From Hyposmocoma kahamanoa (lineage: Eukaryota > Arthropoda > Insecta > Lepidoptera > Cosmopterigidae): a stretch of DNA of 64,000 nucleotides. Every line of letters begins with the position of its first letter. The first letter of the stretch is position 1. Of this stretch, positions 1 to 12,800 are shown piece by piece. Position numbers and translations under genes: made by a program. The stretch covers positions 11,401,543-11,465,542 of the forward strand of contig NW_020654810.1 of the NCBI RefSeq assembly GCF_003589595.1. Direction: 5' to 3'. Below the pieces are notes generated by a model. That model was not told where the DNA came from and searched no databases. It worked only from the letters and a program-made list of their open reading frames with translations.

Positions 1-119
1 TTGAATACTAATGATGACAATTACATGAAATTTTATATTTATACCCTTAAAGAGTGTTTGTAACTTATGAGGTAATTAATTTACTCTTATCATTAGTTAA
101 TCACCCCGATACCGAGAAT

Positions 120-470
120 ACATTGAACGCCCCTCGTATAGAAGCATCTATATCTATCTATATAATAGATAGCGAAAAATTTAACCATCTTAGGGGAAAA
201 GCCGTCTCAGCTTGTTTAATAGCACATCATTATCTATGCGATTAAAGGCTTTCTTAAAGTAGAAATTGATAATATGTTCCAGTTGAGATTGCTAAATTAA
301 ACATAAAATGTAATGGAATTTTAAGCTGATCCCTACACCCTTTCACAATATATGGTGGCAAGTTGTCAGGCCCTACCGAGCAATTAGGTTTAGTTAGTCT
401 TCTTATGGCCATCTCTACTTCATCCATGGATATATTAGTAACATTGACATAGTTGGCACTGCAATTTTGA
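120..470 (-). pseudogene. LINE reverse transcriptase fragment (internally deleted)
   Basis: Read on the minus strand, bases about 460 to 270 encode NISMDEVEMAIRRLTKPNCS followed by VGPDNLPPYIVKGC and FNLAIS, the start of the RT palm in Jockey/CR1-type LINEs. It then jumps straight to KAFNRIDNDVLLNKLRRLF, the motif A region that normally lies some 80 residues later, so the middle is deleted. Stops follow. It is a dead retrotransposon piece upstream of the FAR promoter. The clade is uncertain. Confidence 0.7.
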
Positions 471-1640
471 CTGTTACCCCCCGTAAAGTACGGATCGCCA
501 TGGGGAAGTGATTCTGACCCAGAAAATAAATATTATTCCTTTAATCACGTAATCGTCTATTGTATATTGTAATGAAAATATCGTATGCACATTTAGCGCT
601 GTAAATTTTATATTACCATAGGGTATTTATCTAGATACACTAGGGTATCTATTTAGATACCCTATCTAGGCGAGAGAGAGAAATACGTTATTCTTACAAC
701 CCTGCGGGTATACAATGATTCGTCCTGAGACATGTATCGTCTAAATCTGCCGTCCATTAACTAAAACGCACTAGCTAAGTGCGAAATGGTCAAATATCCG
801 TTTTAAATAGCAAAAGATAGAGCACAAAATTCTCTTTTAAAAACAGTAAAAATTAGTTTGTTCGACTTATTGAAATTTATCCTAACGATGCATAACTGAA
901 ATATCATTAAGCAATTTCAGTATTCAAAATCTGGGTTACGGTTTCTATGATGGTATCTCAAAAATATTTTTTGACACTTTTTATCCATTTTTTTTCCGAG
1001 TTTTAGCTAGCGGACGGCAGAAATTAAATTGGGCGTTTAAAGCTTTACCCATTGTAGTTTGCTAGGTCTTAAGAGGATTGGGAGTTAGATACGAGAATAT
1101 ACATAGTTTCATTTCATTCGAAGATAAGTAAAATCCCACCTTTCTGGGCTTGACAAGTTAAGTGTAGTGACTTGCAACTTGTTTCGCGCAACGTGTATAA
1201 GTAATGCAAGGTGCACCAGTAATCTCGATTCAACTCCGGTCGCTATTCCGTTCCGACGAATGACGTGCTGCTATTGCAATGCATTGCTGCGCCTTTAGAA
1301 ATTGTTTGATGTAAAACTCCTCCATAACACACAGCTATTGTAAATACGAGTGATTCTTAGAATTATGTATTATAATTTGATTTTTGCCTTTTCACCTAGT
1401 TCTCTTTCCTAGATAATTATAATGTAAACATTTTAAATATGAGAAATAATGCTTGTTTGTCGTTCTGCCAAGCATATGAGGTTAATGAACGCTTCTAGTC
1501 TAACACAGAGTCACGGTTAACTTTTTTTTACCACGTGCATTATTCTGTACGCGCCAACTCCAAATCAGAGTTTACTTAGACATTACATAAATAGTGGTTT
1601 TCCCAACCTATCGCGAATTCCTACGACATGCAACCCTCCT
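471..1640. other. unassigned AT-rich stretch
   Basis: No open frame with recognisable content, no tRNA and no clear repeat boundary. It ends in a rise of GC that leads into the likely promoter. Confidence 0.5.
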
Positions 1641-1773
1641 ACCTAGTAGTGTGAGCGAGTAACAAGCATTATACAACGTCAGTCGAGCGCACGCCGCCGC
1701 ACGCGTCGTCAGTACAGTTCGTAGTAACCGCGCCGCGCTGTATTCTGCTAAAATTAGGACTCGCGCGCACCCG
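1640..1773 (+). promoter_or_regulatory. likely promoter and non-coding first exon of the FAR gene
   Basis: A GC- and CpG-rich island in AT-rich DNA. A TCAGT arthropod initiator sits at 1679-1683 and a second TCAGT follows at about 1709. About 90 bases downstream is a consensus splice donor, CCG|GTGAGC, at 1774. The first coding FAR exon at 9.6 kb is preceded by an acceptor (TTTTCAG ending at 9609) only 12 bases before its ATG, so the gene needs an upstream non-coding exon; this is the best candidate. The pairing of the two splice sites is inferred. RNA-seq junction reads would settle it. Confidence 0.4.
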
Positions 1774-1910
1774 GTGAGCAAATTTTGACTTTACTACATT
1801 TCCATGAATTATGTTTTAGAAAAAAGTGTAAAATACCCTACAAATAATTATTGTTGCTATTTCCAAAAGTATATTTGACAGTAATTAATCAAGTATTCCA
1901 GTGTTTTATA

Positions 1911-1911
<1 letters not shown>

Positions 1912-2001
<90 letters not shown>

Positions 2002-2011
2002 NNNNNNNNNN

Positions 2012-2061
<50 letters not shown>
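1912..2061 (+). repeat. (TG)n microsatellite with a 10-N gap
   Basis: An almost pure TG run broken once by TTG and by ten Ns at 2002-2011. The length is therefore unknown. Open frames across it (Cys-Val repeats) are artefacts. Confidence 0.97.
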
Positions 2062-2062
<1 letters not shown>

Positions 2063-3778
2063 GTGTTGCAATAGAACAATCATTTAGAAATCGTAATAAT
2101 TACATAGAATTAAATCAATGCATCGTATATTCGCATTATTATTTATTTTATTTAATGATGTTTTAAATTTGCAAAAGCAGCAAGCAAAAAATGTAAGCGG
2201 TCATATTTTTAATGATTGATCCTCTTTCCCTCAGACATAAAATAAATTAAATTGATCGATATTTTAATCTGTTTTGAGAAAAAAATTATGATTTGTATAA
2301 ATTAACTTTAATAGTTTTATGTTGGGCTTCAAAACTAAGACAAATGAGCTTTAAAAATAAAATTTAGATACTTGCTTTTAAAACTAAGTAAATGTTGATT
2401 ATATTTGTATACTAATATTGTATTAATTATAATATAATGTGACCTGAACACATGTTGGAAAACGCAAGCAAATTGGTTTCTGGCCACAATGCTTTTTCAT
2501 ATACTAACCTAACCTACTGAATAGAGGGCGCAATCAAGCAACCAAGATTTATTAGGAGATCGATATCAAAAGATGTACTCGTTATAAATGTCATCAATCG
2601 TTAAAAGAAAAAACCAATGATACAAAAAGAGGATAAAATATTATTTTTGAATACCAAATATCAATTTACTATGCTTAAACATAATAATAGTGTTACTTTC
2701 AAAGCAGTTCATTATAATTTACCCGTATATCAACTAATATAGATGGAACAATTAATACAAAAATAAAAAAAATATCGTTTATTTAAAAAAGTGCACATTT
2801 ACAGTAATCAATGATTTCTTTTAGAATCAAATAATATTATCCCTATTGTGCTCTCCTAATCATAAACAAGGCATTTCGTAACTTTCGTTTAAGTAAGATA
2901 TTGGCATGACTAAAGTTTTTTTTTAATGTCAATTATGCTGATTTTGCTTAACAATAAAACGCAAATAAAATGAGATATTTAAAAAACCGCCTAAGGGGGT
3001 TTGTAAATCTCGTTTCTCTGATTCCAGGTATTATGTTAATAACTTAATTTTGCTAAAAATTTCGATTACGTTGTTTATAATAAGGACGGCAGATGTATAC
3101 TCTGAGGCTGCCTTTTGTCTTACATTAGAGAATTTTGCTAGAATCAGGTTTGGCTTGATCGAACCAGAAAATAAAAAGGAAATAGAAAGACCATAACAAA
3201 AGAGCGAGAGATATAAAAGACTGATGATAGTCGATAAAACAGAAGGGATATTACCAGAATTCGTAGCAAATTGAGGTTCAACGTGTCGGCCTTCCCCATT
3301 AGAAAAATAAACGTGATGATACATAGTGTGTCTAGTTCCAGACAGTGTGTGTATCCTACATTAATATAATAACCACAACTTGGACAATTCACAAAAATCA
3401 ACACAGAAATTTGAGGAAAACAATTCAAGTTGTTATTTTTGATAATCTTAGGTGCACCTTAATATTAGTTTTTTTTTGTCAAATATTTAAGGTACACTTT
3501 TTGGCATTTACAAAACTCCGACGCTACGGCGCGAAGACTTTTTTTTGCAGTAATAATTATCATTGAGTCATCTTATTGATTGTTAGCTAAGAAATCGTTT
3601 TTAATCATCACTTACGAGCAAAATGGGAAAGCCCGATCATTTCATTCGTCACTGCAACAGTATAATGATTTAGACAAGTCTTAATTGAACAAATTGTACC
3701 ATTTTACAAAAATAAATGTTTTCTACTACTATTCTCGTCTCCTTATGCAATACAACATAATCTATTTATAAAATAATC
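2062..3778. other. intronic repeats, no gene
   Basis: Within the likely FAR 5' intron. Bases 2440-2580 share a CTGAATAGAGG-containing block with about 35,100-35,215. Bases 2800-3110 are a diverged copy of the repeat at 34,540-34,760; both carry TTGCTTAACAATAAAAC. No coding frame is convincing. Confidence 0.5.
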
Positions 3779-3852
3779 TTTATTGCACACAATAATAAAA
3801 TACAAACAGCTACATTTACCTATTTGTCTTTTATTATTGTGTGCAATAAAGG
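3779..3852. repeat. short perfect inverted repeat
   Basis: TTTATTGCACACAATAATAA and its reverse complement flank about 28 bases of unrelated sequence. The arms would form a hairpin of about 22 bp. It could be a tiny MITE or two facing LINE tails. Confidence 0.7.
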
Positions 3853-4464
3853 TTGCAACAGGTAGCCTTATGGTTACGTAGCAACCTCTACCTGGCAACC
3901 TTTTTTGATACTTGCACTTTTCGCAGTTCTTATCTCAGTCACATATAAGCTAATACAGTTTACACCACGAGCTTTTTGTTTGCTTTGGCGTCTCTTGTGA
4001 CATACTTTTGTTCATCATATTCATGTGTCACGATTACTTAAGTCCCAAATGTTAGGTAATTTTTTTAACGCCCTTGACGCTGTAGTGACTTTCTATACAA
4101 TGAAAATAATGTGGTGTTTAAAATCTCAATTTCACTTTCAGATTACGCAACCTGGTCGACAGATGTAAAAACGTATAATTTGAAAAACAAGCGAAGTACA
4201 CATTCGAGTAATTTACAACTTTGTATAAAAAAAGATCTCAAAAGTTTAATTATCCCCTTTCGCTGTATTCATTACCGCGGTCTCCTCAAAGATAACTGAA
4301 CGCATATGGGAGTCCCCACCAAAACAAATCATAAGAGCCCAAACACAAAGTGGCTGCTGCATTCCGTTGAGGAGTTTCTCCCATCTGTCTGCCAATTCCA
4401 TCAACAGACTAGCTCTAGGTTACCATAACATTTCATTTTCATTGGAATTACATCTATATTTGCC

Positions 4465-4975
4465 AAATTTTATTTGAATGTGGGTAAAAGTCAATAAATC
4501 GGATTCATTTCCTAATTTGCCCTTGGAGATGGAATATTTTCTTCAAATTTGGGTGGCTGTACTACTGAGGAACCCCTTTCCAACAAAAAAAGAATAATTG
4601 AAATTAATTCAAAAATTCACAAATCGTCGCCTTACTCGAATCTTAAAGCACAAAATTACTGAAATGCAAAAAATGGATTGTATATACAAATTTTGCAAGC
4701 TGATTTCACATCACATTTTATTCATATTCACACACTGGCTTTTACCTATTCTTCAAGTAATGCACCCGTATAAATTAACACCCTTCATAAGAAATTTAAA
4801 ATAAATAGAAAGTTTTGACATCTCCTGAATAATCACTCTTTATAAGGTACGAGTTTGAGAAAGTAAGGCATCGCAATGTCGTATGTCAGAGTAATCGCGT
4901 AACACAAACACCCAAAAAATACAATTTAATTGAGAAACTGCTCCTTTTTAAACTCGGTTGAAAATTATTATCTTA
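4465..4975. repeat. CCGAC/GTCGG MITE-like repeat, diverged copy
   Basis: Shares the internal blocks GGAATATTTTCTTCAAAT and CCTTTCCAACAAAAAAAG and the CTCGGTTGAAAA end with copies at 26.5 and 29.5 kb, though this copy is more decayed. The family ends in inverted AAACCGAC / GTCGGTT motifs and has no coding capacity. Confidence 0.6.
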
Positions 4976-5359
4976 ACTTTTTGCTTTTAAACGTAATCAA
5001 ACTGACTGTGCTACATTACTATGTACGCAAGACCACATGAGTAGAGAAGCAATACGACAAGATCATGCTAAATATTATGTTATATTAATAGAAGGAGTGA
5101 CTTCCATTATAATAATAATAACGCACATAATCAACATCGCCCATTTTGGTATAGTTTATTGATCAAAATAATTCTTGATGGCGTAAGTATTCGCATCATA
5201 GATATAGAAAAATAGTGGTACAAACCATATTGGCATACATGTATAAATACTTTATATTTTTAAGTAAACAGATGATTCCAAGCAAAGTACAGTTCCATTG
5301 TTGAATTAGCAGGTCCGATAAAACCAATGCTTATGACACAACTTTACTAATTTTGCAAT

Positions 5360-5580
5360 TGGATAATTTTCAGGTATAATAATAAATAAATAATGGTTTT
5401 CTCTACCTAATTTCGGTGGCAATTTTTATTATTAAATATTCGAGTATTCTTTCGTGAAATTTTGAAAAACCAAGAAACCACACTCGAATAGTGAGTAATC
5501 CGTCATAATAATATTCTAGAATATTTAAATAATAATCAATGCCACCGAAATTAGGTAAACTAACCTGAAAATTACCCATT
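5360..5580. mobile_element. foldback MITE
   Basis: Left CTACCTAATTTCGGTGGCAA is mirrored by TGCCACCGAAATTAGGTA on the right, and GATAATTTTCAGGT at the left outer end by ACCTGAAAATTACC at the right. A related copy, itself split by a later insertion, is at 45,849-46,200. Confidence 0.75.
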
Positions 5581-6014
5581 ACTGGTATTCCACACAACCC
5601 GTTTGTTATCCTGCATGCATCTGCATGATCCAATTTAAAGAAACCGAAGTTGCAAGTGGTTTTCAACTATTAAATAGTAATTTATAATGTATATTAGTTT
5701 TACGACAACAATAACGCCCTTGTCGCATTTGTCATAGATAAATTTTTTCGTGAAGTATTCAAGACAATCAGTAAATGTACGTCAAAATTTAAGGAAAATT
5801 TTGCCATTTTGCGTAAAGTTCAAATCATTCGTAATTATCTAAACTTAAGAAACCGCAAAATTAGTTGTAATACTTATAATGAGGCTTATTTTGGTAATTT
5901 TAGTGGATTCTTGGAAATCTTGGCAAGGATTAGGCGAGCGATTCAACGTGTGGTTAAACAGGCACATGAAGAGCATATCAAGCTTGATACGTTGGACTTT
6001 GGTCCGTTCTTATA

Positions 6015-7289
6015 CGTGAGGCGCACTATAAGTTTCCGAAATGAATAAGAAAAAAAATAAACAGAAATTAATTTATTGTTTCTCAAAATATTCTCCGTTA
6101 ACGTTAATGCACTTTTTCATACGAATGAACCAATTTTGAAAACATTTATGCCACTCCACCGTGACAAACTCTGAAACATATTTTTCATACTCTTCGACAG
6201 CCCCTTCAGGTGATGAAAATCGTTGACCGCGTAAGTGGTTCTTAATTTTTGGAAATAAATAAAAGTCACAAGGTGCCAGGTCGGAACTGTACGCGGGATG
6301 GCTCATAAGGTCAACGTTCACGTTCAAAAATTCATTTGTCTGTCTGGCCGTGTGAGAACTGGGATTATCGTGGTGCAAGATGATACGGCGTTTACGGTTA
6401 TTTTTACGGAGTTTGTCAATAACTTCTGGAAAACAAATGGTCGTGTACCAATCACTATTCAAAGTACAACGATTCTCCAAAGCAACAGTAGCCATGTATC
6501 CAGTTTAAAAAAAAGAAGCAATCATCCGCTTAGAGGCACTTTGCACGCGCGCCACTTTACTTGGTTTCGGCTCATCTCGAAAGACCCATACGCTCGATTG
6601 CTGCTTTGTTTTGGGATGGTAACTATAAATCCATGTTTCGCCACCTGTTACCATGTCCCACACCAAATTTGACGCTTGTTCGTTGAATCTGGTAAACATG
6701 GCATTGCACCAAGAGACGCGATCCGTTTTTTGAGCCTCAGTCAAATTGTGTAGGATCCACCGAGCGCACAGCTTTTTCACACCCAAATGTTTGTGTAGTA
6801 TTGATTGTATTTGACACATGCCTGTGCCTAAATATGCCCGAATCTCATGGTATGTCAGATGTCTATCTGTTTTGATCATACGGCGCGTAGCATCGACGTT
6901 TTTGTTGTTCACATCAGTGAACGGGCGACCATCACGAAATTCGTCACTGAGAGTCACACGATCGTGTTTGAATTCTACAAACCAGCTATAGATAGTCGTC
7001 TTGCATGGTGCTTCATTGCCAAAAGCAGTTTGAAGCCGAGCGAAGCTCCGCTGAGCTGTTAAAATAACACTTAAAGTCGTAGAAAATCATACTACTAAAA
7101 TTTTCAAGAGTTAAATCCATGGTGATGTAGACAACCAATTTATAAAATGACGCCACAATACAAAAACAAGTGACAGTCAGATGAAACAAACTGTATTCTA
7201 CAGCCAGAGTTTCATTTTCAAATGTTATAATTACTTTTTAAATATTATTTATGAAAGTGGCTAGTTCCGTAAACTTATAGTGCGCCCAC
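6015..7289 (-). mobile_element. mariner (DD34D) transposon, copy 1
   Basis: A 1,275-bp element between TA dinucleotides, with inverted ends carrying GGCGCACTATAAGTTT at both sides and a transposase frame on the minus strand. It belongs to the same family as the copy at 35.3-36.6 kb and is unlike the intact mariner at 42.6 kb. It lies in the likely FAR 5' intron, antisense to the gene. Confidence 0.9.
6073..7120 (-). pseudogene. mariner transposase, inactive
   Basis: The start codon is at 7118-7120 by comparison with copy 2 (MDLT start). An extra T near the N-terminus and further changes around 6,500 break the frame into pieces (main blocks 6505-6957 and 6073-6495). Visible motifs are GVKKLCARW, VTGGETWIY, HHDNPSSHTARQT and SSDLAPCDFYLF. 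The first catalytic Asp, normally in GDE, is Gly here. The spacing between the second and third Asp is one residue shorter than the usual 34, so a codon is also missing. Non-functional on three counts. Confidence 0.92.
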
Positions 7290-8785
7290 TAATAAACTAC
7301 ATACAGTTGAATTTAAATCTTAACTATCAAGCTCAACGGATACCGTACCTAGAAAATAAATAGTACATTAATCAATGCCAAGTCTACTCAGCAGTTCGTG
7401 CTTACTTTTCACCATTACAAACAGAAGACGCATTTTCTTTTTTTACCTAGTCTCAAACCAGGAATTACTTACCTACTATGAGTACCAGGGCAACGGTATC
7501 GGCATCCGGGGCACTTTCCAGAACGCCTACACCAGAACCAACTTTAATATTGGATTATTCTGTAACTTCAGGGTTGGGGACCCAGTGTTTTGTTTTTATC
7601 ACATTTCTGATGTTGACACTTTTGCAATATCGACAATGATAAACTTAAAGTATTTCATCTTATTTAAGAGCCAGACTTTCGTCGGTGTAGCCTTTTCCAC
7701 TCCTCACGGTTCATAGCTAGTTCTTTGATCTTCTTTTTTATTTATTCACTATACGCCATTCTTGTCTCTCTTTTCTCTTTTTTCTTGGTCTTCCTCTTTT
7801 AAAGATAAACTTAAAGTGTATGAAGTAAAATATTCATTCCTTTATTATTGTTGTTAATACCTACTTTATTGGATTTTTAAAAAGTATATAAATATTTATT
7901 TATATATTTTTTTCTGTGAAAGTGCTTCAATAGTTCGTAATAATTAATGCAAAGATCGAATAAACTCAAAGAAAAATCTTTCGATTCGGCTGGATTCAGG
8001 ATTTACTTAACGCAGCCCGCGGAAGGCGAAAATGCGTAGCTAACTGACGATGAGTGGAGCAGAAGAATGCTTTAGTGGAGACCGAAGACCGGTACCAGAA
8101 GCGTCAGCCGTCAGAAAGCTAGATGAGCGGACGATATAAGCAAACAATGTAACTAGAAAAACTTGGACGGAAATAAATCGAGAACGGACATTTTAACGTG
8201 CAAGCGAGAAGAGCTCTGCGCTTAGTAGTGATTAAAGGTTGTAGAAGAAAAAGAAATGTAAATGTAATGTAAAAATGCATTAATTTTCAATGCGTTTGGT
8301 GACGTGGTGAATAATGATATTTCAATAAGTTAAATTAGGTATAATTAGTTATCTATTAAGATTATAGGAAATCATAAAAAAATTAAAAACTAAATCAAAA
8401 GGCTATAATCATCTTTTGGAAGAGTAATTGTGGTCTATTTTGCAATGATAATTAAAGACTTGTAACTTTAATCACAAATGATTTATTTTAACGCTATTAT
8501 ATGTCATAATAATATATGTATATGTAATAATAGTCGAGTTATCGAGTTTATCACTTAGGTTACAGAAATAGGTGCCCTATTTGTTGCACTATGTAGGCAC
8601 CTACCTACAATGGCACAATAGAGTTTAGCGGATGTGGTGTAGAGTTAATAGCTGTTTATGTTTTACGGCATCTCACTTTGTATCCAATGTCGTATCTCGT
8701 AAGGATTTGTTATTAACTACACAAACCGAATGCACTAGGAATTCTCGGTTTGCTTACATTGCACTTAGGAAAAAAGTTATGCTGT
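7290..8785. other. unassigned intronic stretch
   Basis: No gene seen. Bases about 7,950-8,010 resemble the GATCGAA-type tail of the tRNA-derived SINE found at 11.5-12.1 kb. The pyrimidine-rich 7,680-7,800 may be an RTE relic on the minus strand, but this is weak. Confidence 0.4.
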
Positions 8786-9081
8786 TTTTTATAATACCAA
8801 GTGATGGGACGAACAAGACGAGCGCCTGGTGGTAAGCGACACGTCTATCCATAACAGTGCCACGCAGAGCTTTAAATCGCAAAGATCTTAGGAGCACTGC
8901 CACTGCGCCCATCACGCTGAAACATAAGTTGACAAGTCCCATGCGACTGTAATTTCACCAGCACCTTTACCCTTCAAGACCAGAACGCAGTAATCGTCAC
9001 ATTACTGCTTGACGGCAGAAATAGGTAAGGTGGCAGTACTTCCCTGGACGAACTCTTTCACAAGGAGCTCTACTGCTACTA
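8786..9081 (-). repeat. A-tailed SINE-like repeat (family S1), near full length
   Basis: Family S1, read in sense, runs from GAGCTCCTTGTGAAAGAG through GTGGCAGTGCCCCTCAGATC and GGCACTGCAACTGTTATGGA to GTTCGTCCCGTCACTTG plus an A-rich tail. This copy is on the minus strand with its T-run at the left end. At least ten copies lie in the window. No protein and no obvious tRNA head are seen. Confidence 0.85.
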
Positions 9082-9621
9082 TTTACACGTTTATGTTATT
9101 TGTTAACATATTAATATCGCTTTTGTGTGTTGAAGAGTCTGTTTTCGTTGAAACTCAACCCATCGTCTTAATTACTTTAGTCTTCAGTTTCAACAACATT
9201 TTCTACGAATGTTGTCAATTTGTAATTCATGTAATTTAGTAATGTTTAGTAATTTAGTAATTTATTTATTTGTACATAAAAATAAATACAGTTCAGTTAC
9301 CGATAACAGTGAATGAGAAGGTACAGAATTAAAAATATGTTTTGGTATACATTGATATGACTAACACCCCTAGAATGTTTACTCCGCGATTGTTTTTTGC
9401 AGTCGAACGCAGTTTATTCCTGAGATCTAACTGTAAGTGTTAACCATGCGTGTTGCAACATAGTGACTTGTTACAAAATTGCCTCTGCAGTCGGTGAGCT
9501 GCGCTTGCACACAGTACTTTATGAAGGACGATAACTAGGGTTCTAAATGCTAAAGTGTCTCATGTGCATTTAGTAATGTAACTATAAAGATCCCATTTAT
9601 TATTTTCAGATATTCAGCATA

Positions 9622-9813
9622 ATGACATCACAAGTGAACGAGTGGTACCGAGATCGGAAGGTCTTAGTGACCGGAGCGTCTGGTCTCATGGGGAAAGTTC
9701 TGATCGAGAAGCTTCTCTACAGCGTGCCAGACGTCGGCTGCGTCTACGCACTCGTGCGCTCCAAGCGCGGCAAATCACCGGAGTCACGCATCGAAGACAT
9801 GTGGAAACTGCCT
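9622..9813 (+). CDS. FAR: FAR coding exon 1 (residues 1-64)
   Basis: Begins MTSQVNEWYRDRKVLVTG; the NADPH-binding TGxxGxxG is at residues 17-24. The donor is CCT|GTATGT, phase 0. The ATG is 12 bases after an acceptor, so the true exon starts at about 9610 with a short 5' UTR. Confidence 0.95.
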
Positions 9814-12800
9814 GTATGTACCTAGACAATATTACATTAACAACTGCATCGTTTCTATTGCAACAGTATCAATGCCGAGTTGCAGCATTAGAGCGTGAAA
9901 TAAAAATGTATGGCAATTTTTAGCTGTTCTCAAGAATAAGGGAAGAGAAACCACACGTTATGAAGAAATTGGTTCCGGTCATTGGCGATATTTGCTACGA
10001 TAACCTCGGCATTGATGAGAAGGTGCTCGAAAAACTTAATGAAGAGGTGAGCAAAACACAATTTTTAAAATTTTACTGTAATATTTATTAAATTAAATAT
10101 CATAATGTTTTCACTATCTTGATATTCATATGTTTTTGGAAAAATACTCTACTAGTTCGTTATTATTATTGTTGCGAAAATCGAACAACCCAAAAAAAAA
10201 TCTCTTCATATCTGAGTACGACACGAGAGTGAAGAAACTTTCATAAGTTTCTCACGGGTAGTGCTGACGGCAAACAGCTATTTAAACCTAATACTATAGA
10301 TCTGCAACAAGTAACATAGAGAAGGGTTTATTAACCTTGTGTTAACATGAGCTCCTAAGGTGTCCGTGTAATAAACGCCGGGAGTCCACGGCGAGCCTAC
10401 CTAACATAAAAATTGGTATAGAATATATTGTGAGTAAATAGGTACTGTGCGCGTGATCTTTTTGAATTTTTGCGCCCAGCAGACAGCCATCCATTATTGG
10501 AGTGATCGAGACGCGCGTCAATGCCACCCGCGAGCATTTCTTCTTCTTCATCTTTTCGGAAAGGGTCCGTAGGCTCTTTAAAATTTTGATATGCTGACGC
10601 CAATAATAACTCAATTGAAGATAAAGATAAATTTATTTTCATTATAACTTAATCATTGACTAATTTAAATTAATAATAAAAATAAACATAAGTAAATGAA
10701 GATATGATAATATTAAAATAAACAATAAAAAAGCAACCTTAATTATGCAATCACAGAAAAGCTACATTATAATCGTAGAAACGAATAGTATAGTTATGAT
10801 GCCTAAATTAAGTAAATGAGTACCTGTATTTTAGGCATCTTCTTTGTGCTTATTTCCTGTGTAATAATAATAAGACATTTATTCATAAGCATATTTACAA
10901 TAAAAAGATTAACAGTTAACAGTTAACAGTTTCAGAGATATGGATTCTAGTACTAATGAAAAGGATGGAACCTCAGCACTATGTGCTGCTTTTCAGGTTC
11001 CACCTTCATACATGGACATCCGCTGCTGATAATTATCAAACTTCACAAGAATAATATTTTAAATTTGTAGGATATAGTCAAAATTAATTTATTATTTCTA
11101 TAAGCACAGTATACATATATTACAAGTAAAAAACATTAAATACCAAATACAAACGGCACAGGAACAGGTTTAAACTTCTTACATACTTGTAAACAACTTA
11201 CATGACAAGTAAACTAAGAAGAAACTTAAAACAAAATAGAAGCTATTTGCTACGTTTTAAGGCAATTACGATACCAATTTAGTCTAGCCACATTGTGATT
11301 TCTGTACGTTACGTAGCCATTGCTTACATTTTCTTTTGAGAGTCTGCAATGACTGGTTAAGTTTGGGAGTGGAATGTCACAGACGAAGCAAACCGAAAGC
11401 TTTCCCTGAAGGCGCGTAACCGAGGAAACGAGTGAAATTGTAACTCTGGGTAGCGCGTTGACCGAGTCTGATCCTTCTCTCTGTGATTCCAGCACAATTT
11501 ATTCGCCAAATATTGAGGTACCAAGTAATGTTCAATTATTTTTTTGTGAAATTACTCCACTAGTTTGTTATAATTATTAATACAAAGATCGAACACTCAG
11601 AAAAAATTCCTTCGATCCGGTCGGATTCGAACCGACGTCTTCTTGCATACCGTGCCAGACGCTATACCAACTAAGCCACGGAACGAACCAACGGACCTCA
11701 CGAATTTTTCTGTGCTTGCGTCGTGTCTTTGTACTTGGTTTTTCAACGACTTTTTAGTCGTAGCGCCATCTATGAGAAATCTTTGACAGATTTATCACCC
11801 AGTTAGTACCTTTACAGCTACCAGTCCTGGCGAGAGATGTCGCTATTTACTGTATTAACTAAAACCAAGTACAAAGACACGACGCAAGCACATAGAAAAA
11901 TTTTTGAGGTCCGTTGGCTTAGTTGGTATAGCGTCTGGCACGGTATGCAAGATGACGTCGGTTCGAATCCGACCGGATCGAAGGAATTTTTTCTGAGTGG
12001 TTTTTCTGAGTGTTCGATCTTTGTATTAATAATTATAACAAATCAATATGTTGTTTATTTCTAGTATGAATAAATAATGGTTCACAACCATTGACTTACA
12101 AATAAATGGACGACGGGTCTAATACAAAAACCACGAAAAAAATGTCCCAAGTCAACCTATTCGAAATTTAAATTGTAATGTCATCGCAGTATCGCGCTGT
12201 CAGTCGAACAAATGAAGACTAAAGCGGAGTTTCGCGCTCTGTATACGATTTTAGCGCCTTACAAGTGCGGACACTTTTTAGCGCGGACCCGACGTCCATA
12301 TAATTGTAAGTCAATGTTCACAACACATCAATTTTATGGATTTTGTAAATGGCGGGTAATTTTCTGTCAACAGATGGCCAGCTAGTTTTTTTCTTATTTA
12401 TTTATTTATAAAACATTGGCTTCAGAGCCATCAGCTTAATGGTAACAAACAATCAAGAAACGCACAACGTAATATATATAAATTAGAAATTAATTGGTGT
12501 AAAAAGTGTAACTACTAAAACCCGCTATTTCGAATATGTGGCCAGCTAGCTATTCTTCCCTAGATAATACAACTTGAATTAAAATGTTGATAAAGAGCAA
12601 AGATGCATACAGCCTTGATTCATTGTAAAAAAATTGCTAAATTTTATACAGTAAATACTTAAAATCAATTATAAGAAATTCTTAATAATAAGTATTTAAG
12701 TAGTACCTATGTATATGGCTGAATTGCAATTAAATTTCCGTTTAGATACTTACGTAACCTCCTTGCTTGAACTTGAACCTGACCTATGTACGGAGGTAAT

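Noticed and set aside
1851..2166. Open frames with long Cys-Val repeats
   Set aside because: Translation of the (TG)n microsatellite and its N gap; not genes.
5809..6048. 79-codon frame left of mariner copy 1
   Set aside because: Runs into the mariner inverted end and shows no recognisable domain.
6298..6672. 124-codon plus-strand open frame
   Set aside because: Antisense shadow of the mariner transposase; the same kind of shadow appears at 35,935-36,318 on the minus strand.
11905..11985. tRNA gene with A and B boxes
   Set aside because: The anticodon stem-loop is malformed and the sequence is embedded in a SINE present in two inverted copies.
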